Assembly: GCA_030433805.1 (NCBI GenBank)
Contig: JARUXA010000003.1
Coordinates: forward strand, 1 to 64,000
Length of the DNA: 64,000 nt
Reading direction: 5' to 3'
Origin: Sphingomonas sp. PsM26
Lineage (GTDB): Bacteria; Pseudomonadota; Alphaproteobacteria; Sphingomonadales; Sphingomonadaceae
Part shown: piece after piece, positions 47,919 through 56,269 of the stretch
Position numbering within the stretch: the stretch's first letter is position 1
Layout of the letters: every line of letters starts with the position of its first letter
Translations under genes and position numbers: made by a program
The notes under the pieces: model-generated
The model's input: the letters and a program-made list of their open reading frames with translations, nothing else
The model's database searches: none
What the model was told of the DNA's origin: nothing

Positions 47919-47964
47919 CAACATATGGAAAAACAGGCGAGAAATCTCGCTTTCGCATATGTTG
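47919..47964. promoter_or_regulatory. Nested palindromes between hpnM and ispH
   Basis: CAACATATG (47919-47927) and CATATGTTG (47956-47964) are perfect 9-base inverted arms. Inside them GCGAGAAATCTCGC (47937-47950) is a second perfect palindrome with a 2-base centre. The element lies in the divergent region and could serve as an operator controlling both directions, or as a leader hairpin of ispH. Confidence 0.45.
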
Positions 47965-47997
47965 CGGCGCGGCTAGAATATCTATCTGGGGGCGTGC

Positions 47998-49029
47998 GTG
48001 ACGAAACGGTCCGGTCATTCTATGTCCGGCACCCGGTTTCAGCACGAGAGCGGACGGAAAGGTTTTTACTTGCAAGTGATTCTCGCCAACCCGCGCGGGT
48101 TCTGCGCCGGTGTCGTACGCGCCATCGAAATCGTCGAACGTGCGCTGCAACGCTATGGCGCGCCGGTCTATGTCCGGCACGAAATCGTTCATAACCGCCA
48201 TGTCGTCGATACGCTGCGCGGCAAGGGCGCGGTGTTCGTCGAGGATCTGGACGAGGTGCCCGAGGGCGCGATGACTGTATTCAGCGCGCACGGCGTCGCC
48301 CGCACGGTCGAGGAAGAGGCAAAGCGCCGCAACCTGCCCGTGTTCGATGCGACCTGCCCGCTTGTCACCAAGGTGCATCTGCAAGGGCGGCGCTACGCCA
48401 AGGCCGGGCGGACGCTCGTGATGATCGGTCATGAAGGCCATGCCGAGGTGATCGGCACGCGCGGACAGGTCGACGTCCACGTCCATCTTGTCTCGACTGA
48501 GGAAGATGTCGCCGCGCTCGACCTGCCGCTCGACACGCCGCTGGCGTACATCACGCAGACCACGCTCAGCGTCGATGACACGCGCGGCGTCATCGCGGCG
48601 CTCGGTGATCGCTTCAGCGACCTGATTGGTCCGGACGTTTCCGAGATCTGCTACGCGACGCAGAACCGCCAGAGCGCAGTGCGCGACCTCTGCAAGGTTG
48701 CCGACCTCATCCTCGTCGTGGGTTCCGAAAACAGCTCCAACTCGAGTCGCCTACGCGATCTCGGCGCGGACGAAGGCTTGCCGAGCTACCTCGTCGCCGA
48801 TGGCAGTGCGATCGATCCGGCGTGGTTCGACGGCATCGAGCGCGTTGGCCTGACCGCGGGCGCATCCGCCCCGGACGAACTGGTCGACAGCGTGATCGAC
48901 GCGCTGCGAAAGCTCGGCCCGGTTGAGGTCAGCCAGCTCGCAGGCGTCGACGAATCGATCCAGTTCGGCCTGCCGCGCGAGTTGCGCGATGTGCCTACCC
49001 CTACCCAAGCTGCTGTAATCAGCGCATAG
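47998..49029 (+). CDS. ispH: 4-hydroxy-3-methylbut-2-enyl diphosphate reductase IspH
   Basis: The 343-residue protein carries the three Fe-S cluster cysteines in [18 protein letters not shown] and [10 protein letters not shown], the catalytic Glu in [10 protein letters not shown] and the SxN motif in [11 protein letters not shown]. It makes IPP and DMAPP in the last step of the MEP pathway, supplying the hopanoid pathway downstream. GTG 47998 has GGGGGC upstream; starts at 48022 or near 48070 would remove a poorly conserved leader and are also possible. hpnH follows after eight bases. Confidence 0.95.
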   Translation: MTKRSGHSMSGTRFQHESGRKGFYLQVILANPRGFCAGVVRAIEIVERALQRYGAPVYVRHEIVHNRHVVDTLRGKGAVFVEDLDEVPEGAMTVFSAHGVARTVEEEAKRRNLPVFDATCPLVTKVHLQGRRYAKAGRTLVMIGHEGHAEVIGTRGQVDVHVHLVSTEEDVAALDLPLDTPLAYITQTTLSVDDTRGVIAALGDRFSDLIGPDVSEICYATQNRQSAVRDLCKVADLILVVGSENSSNSSRLRDLGADEGLPSYLVADGSAIDPAWFDGIERVGLTAGASAPDELVDSVIDALRKLGPVEVSQLAGVDESIQFGLPRELRDVPTPTQAAVISA

Positions 49030-49037
49030 GAGCCGAC

Positions 49038-50183
49038 ATGAGCCTCCCCATCGCCCCGCTGGCGCGCATCGGCGCCTATACCCTCAAGAACCACATCAAG
49101 GGCGGCAAATACCCGCTCGTCCTGATGCTCGAGCCGCTGCTGCGCTGCAATCTGGCGTGCCCCGGTTGCGGCAAGATCGATTATCCCGATGCGATCCTCA
49201 ACCAGCGCCTGTCGTTCGACCAGTGCATGGACGCGATCGACGAATGCGGCGCGCCCGCGGTTTCGATCGCAGGGGGCGAGCCGCTCCTTCACCGCGACAT
49301 GCCCAAGATCGTCGAGGGCTATATCGCCAAGAAGAAGTTCGTCATCCTGTGCACCAATGCGCTGCTGATGAAGAAGAAGATCGACGACTATAAGCCGTCG
49401 TCCTACTTCACCTGGTCGATCCATCTCGATGGCGACAAGGGCATGCATGACCATGCGGTCGATCAGGCCGGCACCTATGAAGTCGCGATCGAAGCGATCG
49501 AAATGGCCAAGGCCAAGGGCTTCCGCGTCCAGGTCAATTGCACCGTGTTCGACGGCGCGGATTCGACCCGGCTCGCGGGCTTCTTCGACGAGATGCAGAA
49601 GCGTGGCGTCGAGATCACCATCTCACCGGGCTATTCGTACGAGCGCGCCGCCGACCAGGAGCATTTCCTGACGCGCGAGCGGACCAAGAACTTCTTCCGC
49701 GACGTGTTCCGCAAGGGCGACGGCGGCAAGGCATGGACCTTCACCAACTCGCCGCTGTTCCTCGATTTCCTCGCGGGCAACCAGACGTATGAGTGCACCC
49801 CCTGGTCGATGCCGCTGCGCACCGTCTTCGGCTGGCAGAAGCCGTGCTACCTCGTCGGCGAAGGCTATGTCGACACGTTCGCCGATCTGATGGAAGGCAC
49901 CGACTGGGACCAGTATGGCGTCGGCAAGTACGAGAAATGCTCGAACTGCATGGTCCATTGCGGGTTCGAGGGCACCGCTGCGACCGACTCGATCCGTCAC
50001 CCGCTCAAGATGTTCACCATCGGGCGCAAGGGCGTGAAGACTGAGGGGCCGATGGCACCCGACATCGACCTGAGCCACGCGCGCAAGTCGACCGACGTCC
50101 ATTCGCTCCACGTCGAGCAGGAACTGGCGAAGATCAAGGCGGCGGATCCCGAAGGCTATAAGCGCACCCAGCGCGCGGCCTGA
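49038..50183 (+). CDS. hpnH: Adenosyl-hopane synthase HpnH (radical SAM)
   Basis: The 381-residue radical SAM enzyme has the cluster motif C37xxxC41xxC44 (CNLACPGC), then AGGEPLLHRD for SAM binding. A C-terminal region has more cysteines (CSNCMVHCGFEG), probably a second metal site. HpnH joins 5'-deoxyadenosyl to diploptene to give adenosylhopane, the first step of extended hopanoids. AGGAG precedes the ATG. It shares the rightward strand with ispH. Confidence 0.95.
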   Translation: MSLPIAPLARIGAYTLKNHIKGGKYPLVLMLEPLLRCNLACPGCGKIDYPDAILNQRLSFDQCMDAIDECGAPAVSIAGGEPLLHRDMPKIVEGYIAKKKFVILCTNALLMKKKIDDYKPSSYFTWSIHLDGDKGMHDHAVDQAGTYEVAIEAIEMAKAKGFRVQVNCTVFDGADSTRLAGFFDEMQKRGVEITISPGYSYERAADQEHFLTRERTKNFFRDVFRKGDGGKAWTFTNSPLFLDFLAGNQTYECTPWSMPLRTVFGWQKPCYLVGEGYVDTFADLMEGTDWDQYGVGKYEKCSNCMVHCGFEGTAATDSIRHPLKMFTIGRKGVKTEGPMAPDIDLSHARKSTDVHSLHVEQELAKIKAADPEGYKRTQRAA

Positions 50184-50256
50184 CGGGCCGTCTGCGGCCG
50201 TCGCCCGACCGGGTGGCGGCCGTGGAGCCTAATTCCGATCACGACGTTTGATCGCA

Positions 50257-50574
50257 ATGCCTCACGCCAGCAACATCATTTTCTGCGACGGACCGGATAG
50301 CCCGCATGCGTTCGACGTCGTCCCGCTCCAGCATCGCAACGGCATGCTCGATGCGCGCTGCCCGATCTGTCACGGCTTTGGCCAGTGGAACAGCGAGATC
50401 GATCTGGTCAGCTTCCGCTGCAAGCGCGTGATCTGCGATCATTGCCACGGCGCGGGCTGGGTCGAGACCGGGAACGATCCGGTCGCCTTGCCCGATATCG
50501 TGCTTGCCCCCGAGGGCTATCCCAAATGGATCGTGCGGCTTGTCCCCCGTGAGGATGCCTGCGCCAAACCCTGA
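50257..50574 (+). CDS. Small CxxC-rich protein, likely zinc ribbon
   Basis: The 105-residue protein has two pairs of motifs, CPICHGFGQW and CKRVICDHCHGAGWVE, resembling a single DnaJ-type zinc-finger unit with CxxCxGxG spacing. A TTG start three codons upstream is possible. It lies between hpnH and the convergent hpnG, so a link to hopanoid synthesis is positional only. I cannot name its function. Confidence 0.7.
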   Translation: MPHASNIIFCDGPDSPHAFDVVPLQHRNGMLDARCPICHGFGQWNSEIDLVSFRCKRVICDHCHGAGWVETGNDPVALPDIVLAPEGYPKWIVRLVPREDACAKP

Positions 50575-50580
50575 CGCGGG

Positions 50581-51345
50581 TTAAGGGGTCGGATCGAGCT
50601 TGGCGAGGCCGCCAGCATCGAGTGTTTCCATTGCACGCGCCAGCGCCTTGAACGCAGCCCCCGCATCGCGCCCGGTGCGGATGAGCGCGGGCAGCTGCGC
50701 AGGGTTGCGCGCGAGCGACGCGAGGATCGCCCCGAGCGCTACGCCGCCATCGGGCTTCATCCCCACGAGCGCCGCGGGGGGAAGTGCGTGGTCGACAGTG
50801 TCGGAAATGGTTCGGACGATTGCAAACGGCAGGTCGTGCCGCGCAGCGACACGGGCAGCGATGTGCGATTCCATGTCGACTGCAATCGCGCCGGTGGCGG
50901 CGTAGAGCGCGGTTTTCTCGGCAACGGAGCCAATGATGCTGTCTGCGCCCACGACAGTGCCGCGATGCGCGCCGGGCAAGTTCTTGGCGAGCCACTCAAC
51001 CAACGCCCCCCCCACTCCGCTTCCCCGGCGAAGGCCGGGGCCCAGTCGCGAAGGTGGTTGTAACTGAGCGCCACGCGAGAGGCTCTTCTGTTCCTCGACT
51101 GGGCCCCGGCCTTCGCCGGGGAAGGAATTAGGGGCAAGCACCCCCACCACCACATCCCCCGCGCGCAACGCCGGGTCCAGAGCCCCCGCCACCCCGCAAG
51201 ACAGCACCATGGAAGCACCAGCAACCGCCACCTCGAGCTCCCGCTCCAACCGCGCCGAATCCCCGCCGCCCGCCACGACCACGAACCCCGGCCGCGCGAT
51301 GATCGCCGCCTCGCGCACCAGCCCGCAGGCGACGAGCACGCTCAC
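50581..51345 (-). CDS. hpnG: HpnG hopanoid nucleoside phosphorylase, with an in-frame palindromic insertion
   Basis: This is a 254-residue nucleoside phosphorylase of the hopanoid type. It cleaves adenine from adenosylhopane to give phosphoribohopane. The phosphorylase fold is recognisable in GVAGALDP and in VDMESHIAARVAARHDLPFAIVRTISDT. Residues ~75-109 (FPGEGRG ... GLRRGS) are foreign: they are encoded by a family A palindromic element inserted in frame. The start GTG overlaps the shc stop (ATGTGA context). It is last in the hpnB-C-D-E-shc-G operon. Confidence 0.9.
   Translation of the reverse strand: MSVLVACGLVREAAIIARPGFVVVAGGGDSARLERELEVAVAGASMVLSCGVAGALDPALRAGDVVVGVLAPNSFPGEGRGPVEEQKSLSRGAQLQPPSRLGPGLRRGSGVGGALVEWLAKNLPGAHRGTVVGADSIIGSVAEKTALYAATGAIAVDMESHIAARVAARHDLPFAIVRTISDTVDHALPPAALVGMKPDGGVALGAILASLARNPAQLPALIRTGRDAGAAFKALARAMETLDAGGLAKLDPTP
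51020..51124. repeat. Palindromic element, family A (copy 5), inside hpnG
   Basis: This is a 105-bp (35-codon) element with the same ends as the four intergenic copies. It lies wholly within the hpnG frame and contains no stop in that frame. Its ~27-bp arms are inverted and nearly perfect. Confidence 0.94.
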
Positions 51346-53319
51346 ATCCCGAACGCCGGTCGCGCGCTGTTCGAGCGTTTGAGGTTGCGATAGCGCGCCA
51401 CCGCCCACAGCGGGAAATACGCCGGATAGCCATGATAGCGCAGGTAGAACACGCGCGGGAATCCGCCGCCCGTATACATCTCCTGCCCCCACAGCCCCTC
51501 GCTGTCCTGCGTCGCGATCAGGTGCCGCACGCCGCGTTCGACCGCCGGATGATCGACCTTCCCCGCCGCCATCAGCGCGAGCAGCGCCCAGCCGGTCTGC
51601 GACGCGGTCGACGGCGCGGGCGTGTAGCCCTTGTAATCGAGCGCATAACTGTCGCAATCCTCGCCCCAGCCGCCGTCGAGGTTCTGGATGTGGAGCAACC
51701 AGTCCGCCGCCTTGCGCACCATCGGATGCCGCCCGTCGAGCCCGGCCGCGTTGAGCGCGCACAGCACGGACCAGGTGCCGTAGATGTAATTCACCCCCCA
51801 GCGCCCGAACCAGCTGCCATCGGGCATCTGCTCCTTCTCGAGGAAGCCCAGCGCCGCTGCCATGCGGGGACTGTCGATCGGCTCCCCGAGTTGCGCGAGC
51901 ATCGACACGACGCGCGCGGTGACGTCGCTGGTCGGCGGATCGAGCAGCGCGCCGTGATCTGCGAAGGGGATGTTGTTGAGGTAGTGATAGCTGTTGTCCG
52001 CATCGAACGCGCCCCAGCCGCCGTCCTTGCTTTGCAGGCCCACGGTCCATTCGACGCCGCGCGCGATGGCGTGGTCGTAGGTTTCCCCCCTCCCCTTCAG
52101 GGGAGGGGCTAAAAGGAACCGCCCGGTCCATCGCCATCACCACCACGGCAGTGTCATCAAGATCTGGGTAATGCGCGTTATTATACTGGAACGCCCACCC
52201 CCCAGGCCGGACATCGGGCTTCTCCTCCGCCCAGTCGCCCTTCACGTCCAGCACCTGTAACGGCTTCAGCCACGCCAGCCCCGCCGCCGCGCGCGCCTCG
52301 GCCTCCTCGCCGCCTGCCTCGAGCATCGCATGCGCCGCAAGAGCCGTGTCCCACACCGGCGAGACGCAGGGCTGGCAATAAGCCTCGTCGTCCTTGACCA
52401 CGAGCAGCTTCTCGACCGATCGCCGCGCCACCGCCCGCGCGGGATGGTCTTCGGGATAGCCCAGGCAGTCGAACATCATCACGCTGTTCGCCATCGCCGG
52501 ATAGATCGCGCCGAGCCCGTCCTCGCCGTTGAGCCGCTCGGTCACGAAGGTGACGCAAGCATCGATCGCGCGCTGCCGTGTCCCCTTGGGCCACAATCGC
52601 TCGACACGCTTGAGCACGACATCAAGCCCGTTGAAGAAGCGCGTCCAGTGCGCCTTGGTCCCCGCCGCCTTGCTCGTCAGCTTCGCGCGTTTCGCGGTGT
52701 ACAGCTCATCGACTCGCACGCCCGAGGCATTGCGCGCGACCGGCTTCTTCGCCGCGAGCACCAGCAACGGTACGATCACGGTGCGCGCCCAATAGGACAT
52801 CTTGGACAGATGCACCGGGAACCAGCGCGGCAGCAGGATCAGCTCGACCGGTAAGGTCGGCACCGAACTCCACGGCGCGCAATCGAACAGCGCCAGCTGG
52901 ATCCGCGTGAACACGTTGACCGCCGCCGCGCCGCCCGCCTTGTGGATCGCCGTGCGCGCCCGCGCCATGTGCGGCGCGTCGACGTCGTCGCCGATCATCT
53001 TGAGCGCGAAATACGCCTTCACGCTCGCGCTCACGTCGAACGCGCCGCCGTGGAACAGTCCCCAGCCATGATGCACCGCCGACTGGATCCGCCGCAGGTA
53101 CACGCCGATCTTGCGCTCGATCTCGGGATCGCGCGGTTCGCCGAGATAATGCCGCAGCAGCACATATTCCGCCGGGATCGTCGCATCGGCTTCGAGCTCG
53201 AACACCCAATGCCCGTCGTCGCGCTGCCGCTTCCCCAGCGCCGCCGCGGCGCGCAGCGCGGTCGCGTCCGCCGCTGCGACGATATCGTCACGTTCCAGAT
53301 TCACCATTTCAAGTCCCAT
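51342..53319 (-). pseudogene. shc: Squalene-hopene cyclase, frame interrupted near the middle
   Basis: This squalene-hopene cyclase (HpnF) would be about 650 residues. The N-terminal half reads normally to PDLDDTAVVVMAMDRA (catalytic DxDD). The C-terminal half resumes with YDHAIARGVEWTVGLQSKDGGWGAFDADN-type QW motifs, but in a frame shifted by one base. The 40 bases between (52080-52119) contain a 22-bp palindrome and a six-base C run. Removing one base from that run would restore an open frame, so a sequencing error is a real alternative to true inactivation. The flanking genes are intact. ATG 53307 is an alternative start. Confidence 0.85.
52087..52108. repeat. 22-bp palindrome inside shc, single-arm relative of family B
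   Basis: CCCCTCCCC-TT-CA-GGGGAGGGG is a near-perfect inverted repeat resembling one arm of the family B elements (CCCCTCCCTGCAAGGGAGGGG). It lies just after the DxDD codons of shc. It abuts the six-base C run (52085-52090) where the frame is lost. Confidence 0.8.
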
Positions 53320-53328
53320 GACGCGGCC

Positions 53329-54597
53329 TTAGCCGAGCCCCGACGTCCGCGCCAAGCGGGCAGCGACTTCGCCCGATCGAATCGCACCCTCGATCGTCGC
53401 GGGCAAGCCGGTCTGCGTCCAGTCGCCGGCCAGGAACAGGTTGCGCCAGCGCGTCTGCGCGTCCGGGCGACGCGCGTCCTGCTCGGGCGTCGCCGCGAAG
53501 GTCGCGCGCTTTTCCTTGACGATCTGCCACGCCGGCATCTCGGCGGGGCCGCCGTGCACCGCGCGGATATCCGACCAGAAGGCGCGCGCGAGCTCGGTCC
53601 GGTCGCGATCGACCAGATGGTCCGCCGCGCTGACCGTGATCGAAATGCGATCGGGAAAGGCGAAGATCCACTCCGCCGTCCCGCCGAGTACGCCGACCAT
53701 CGTCTGCACCCCCGCGGGCGGCGCGATCGCGAAATGCGCGTTGACGATCGCGCGGAAATCGTTCGGCACGGTCAGGCCGGGGAGCAGATCGCCCGCAACC
53801 CACGGCGGCACCGCGAGGATGATCGTTTCGTCCGCCTCGACGCTTTCCACGCCACGCCCGAAGTCGAGCCCGACGACGCGGTCGCCATCGGCGTGGATCG
53901 CGCGCAGCCGCGTGCCGAGCGCCAGCGTCGTGCCCTTGCCCGCAAGCCAGGCGAGCGCCGGATCGACGAACGCCGCGGCCAGCGTCGGCTCGGCGATTTG
54001 CGGCCGCATCGCGCGCCCGCCGCGCCCGAGCGTCTCGCGAATCACGCGCGACGTCAGCACTGCGGAGCCGGTCGCCGACGCGGTATTGAGCGCCGCCAGC
54101 AGCACCGGATCGATCAGTTTATCCCACACCGGACCGCTCGGATCGACACGGTCCGCCACGACCTGCCCGGGCTTCCCCCCGCTCAGCCCCGCCAATCGCA
54201 GATAATCGCGCACCGTCGTCCCGGGCACGCGGCGCCCGTCGCGGCAGATCCACCACGGCACCGGCCCGTCGTTGATCCGCACCGACCAGCGCGCGCCGGT
54301 GGTGATCTCGGCAAAGGCGAAATCGGCGTGCTTCGGCCCGCTCAGCCGGTCGCTCGCGCCGATCGTGTCGAGATAGCGATGCACCGCCTTGTTCCCCGAC
54401 AGCACCAGATGGTTGCCATTGTCGATCGTCCGGCCGAGCTGCGGATCGTGATAGCTGCGGCACCGCCCGCCCGCTTGCGCCGCGCCGTCGACCAGCGTCG
54501 TCGCCAGCCCCTCGCGCGCGAGTTCGACCGCGGCGGACAGGCCCGCCATGCCTGCGCCGATGACGCGAACGCGTTGCTGATTGGACCCGCGCTTCAA
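53329..54597 (-). CDS. hpnE: HpnE, hydroxysqualene dehydroxylase
   Basis: The 422-residue FAD-dependent oxidoreductase of the amine-oxidase type has an N-terminal dinucleotide motif, VIGAGMAGLSAAVELA, and a C-terminal FAD motif, LFLAGDWTQTGLPATIEGA. HpnE converts hydroxysqualene to squalene in the three-gene HpnCDE route. Its start overlaps the hpnD stop by four bases, and shc begins nine bases after its stop. Confidence 0.93.
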   Translation of the reverse strand: MKRGSNQQRVRVIGAGMAGLSAAVELAREGLATTLVDGAAQAGGRCRSYHDPQLGRTIDNGNHLVLSGNKAVHRYLDTIGASDRLSGPKHADFAFAEITTGARWSVRINDGPVPWWICRDGRRVPGTTVRDYLRLAGLSGGKPGQVVADRVDPSGPVWDKLIDPVLLAALNTASATGSAVLTSRVIRETLGRGGRAMRPQIAEPTLAAAFVDPALAWLAGKGTTLALGTRLRAIHADGDRVVGLDFGRGVESVEADETIILAVPPWVAGDLLPGLTVPNDFRAIVNAHFAIAPPAGVQTMVGVLGGTAEWIFAFPDRISITVSAADHLVDRDRTELARAFWSDIRAVHGGPAEMPAWQIVKEKRATFAATPEQDARRPDAQTRWRNLFLAGDWTQTGLPATIEGAIRSGEVAARLARTSGLG

Positions 54598-55433
54598 CGG
54601 AACAGGCTGAGCCGCAGGACGGTGAACAGCAGTGCGGGCTTATTGACCCGGATCCGCGTGCGCGGCGTGCCCCAGCCTGCCGCTTCCATCCGTCGCAGGA
54701 TCGGTTCGTACACCGCCGCCATCAGCCGCGGCGCAAGCAGATGCCCGCGGGGCCGCGCCGCAAGGATCTCCTGCGCCGCCGCGAAATGCTCGTGTGCCTT
54801 GGCCGCCAGCATCCGACACGCGCCGTCGATCCGCGGATCGGCAACGAGCACGAGCGGTTCGCCGAACACGACCCCCGCCGCGGCCAGCGGTTCGCGCGGC
54901 AGATAGACGCGACCGATCGTCGCATCCTCGTCGATGTCGCGCAGGATGTTGGTGAATTGCAGCGCCCGCCCGAGATGATAGGCGAGTGCGATCCCCGGCT
55001 CCTGCTCCATCCCGAAGATCTTGACCGACAACCGCCCCACGGCGGAGGCCACGCGGTCGCAATACAGGTCGAGCGTCTCGAACGGCGGCCAGCGCACGTC
55101 TTCCTCGACGTCCATCGCCATTCCGTCGATCACCGCGATGAAATCGGCCTTCTCGAGCTTGAACCGATCCACCGCGTCGACCAGCAACGCCGCCTGCCCC
55201 GGGTCGCGACCCGCATACAACGCATCGATATCCGCGCGCCACGCATCGAGCGCCGCCGCGCGGTCCTCGCGCTTACCGCCTTCGTCGTCGGCAATGTCGT
55301 CGACCTGACGGCAGAAGGCGTAGACCGCATACATCGCCTCGCGCTCGGCTTTAGGGAGCACGCGCATTCCGGCGTAGAAGGAGCTGCCCGAGACCTGTGC
55401 CTGCAGCTGCGCGGGAGTCGCCTTGGGATTCAT
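54594..55433 (-). CDS. hpnD: HpnD, presqualene diphosphate synthase
   Basis: This is a 279-residue head-to-head prenyl synthase of the squalene/phytoene family. Metal-binding motifs are RQVDDIADDEGG and NILRDIDEDATIGRVYLP. HpnD joins two farnesyl diphosphates to presqualene diphosphate. It overlaps hpnC by four bases upstream and hpnE by four bases downstream, so the operon is translationally coupled. Confidence 0.93.
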   Translation of the reverse strand: MNPKATPAQLQAQVSGSSFYAGMRVLPKAEREAMYAVYAFCRQVDDIADDEGGKREDRAAALDAWRADIDALYAGRDPGQAALLVDAVDRFKLEKADFIAVIDGMAMDVEEDVRWPPFETLDLYCDRVASAVGRLSVKIFGMEQEPGIALAYHLGRALQFTNILRDIDEDATIGRVYLPREPLAAAGVVFGEPLVLVADPRIDGACRMLAAKAHEHFAAAQEILAARPRGHLLAPRLMAAVYEPILRRMEAAGWGTPRTRIRVNKPALLFTVLRLSLFR

Positions 55434-56269
55434 GCCCGACCTTTAATCATTTGCGTCACCGCCGCCAACGCTGCGAGGCCAAGTGCCTCCGGCGCGCGGT
55501 GGTGGACTCGCTGCGACAACGGATCACGCCGTTTGAGCCGCGCGTTGAGGCTGACCGCGAGCCGATGGATGATCGCGACTTCCGCCGCCAGCCGTTGGTC
55601 GCGGATCTGTCGCGCGAACCCGGCCGACTGCGCCAACAGGCCGTCGGTGCGCGTCGCCATGTCGACGATCACTGCGCGCAGCGCCGGGGTCGCCGCCGCA
55701 CCGCCCAAATCCTCGACCCGCGCACCATGCTGCGCCAAAACATCGCGCGGCAGATAGACGCGCCGGATCGCGCGATAATCCTTGCCGCAATCCTGCACGT
55801 GATTGATCACCTGCAACGCCGCGCACAGCGCGTCCGACGCACCCCAGGTCGCATGGTCCTCGCCGTGGACATCGAGCACGTACCGCCCGACCGGCATCGC
55901 GGAATAGCGGCAATATTCCATCAGCGCGGGCCAGTCGTCATACCGATCGACGGTACAATCGCGCGCGAACGCGACGAGCAAGTCGGTCGCATGATCCGAC
56001 GACAGGCCGTGTACGGCCATCGTCTCGCGCAGCGCCAGCGCGGTGGGTTCGGCATCACCATGCCCGAGGATCGTCGCGCGCATCGCGCCCAGCAGCGCAA
56101 GCTTCTCGGGCGGGGTCGCCGCCGGATTGTCCGCCACATCGTCCGCCGCGCGCGCGAAATGATAGAAGGCCATCACGGGCGCGCGATGTTCGGCCTTGAG
56201 CAGAACCGAGGCGACGGGAAAGTTCTCGTCCTTATGCCCCTTGCCGGAGGCGAGTGCGGTGGCGGTCAT
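55430..56269 (-). CDS. hpnC: HpnC, hydroxysqualene synthase
   Basis: The 279-residue paralogue of hpnD has the first motif FARAADDVADNPA; the second Asp-rich motif is degenerate (INHVQDCGKDYRAIRRVYLP), as expected for HpnC. It converts presqualene diphosphate to hydroxysqualene. The four-base overlaps with hpnB and hpnD indicate coupled translation. Confidence 0.92.
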   Translation of the reverse strand: MTATALASGKGHKDENFPVASVLLKAEHRAPVMAFYHFARAADDVADNPAATPPEKLALLGAMRATILGHGDAEPTALALRETMAVHGLSSDHATDLLVAFARDCTVDRYDDWPALMEYCRYSAMPVGRYVLDVHGEDHATWGASDALCAALQVINHVQDCGKDYRAIRRVYLPRDVLAQHGARVEDLGGAAATPALRAVIVDMATRTDGLLAQSAGFARQIRDQRLAAEVAIIHRLAVSLNARLKRRDPLSQRVHHRAPEALGLAALAAVTQMIKGRA

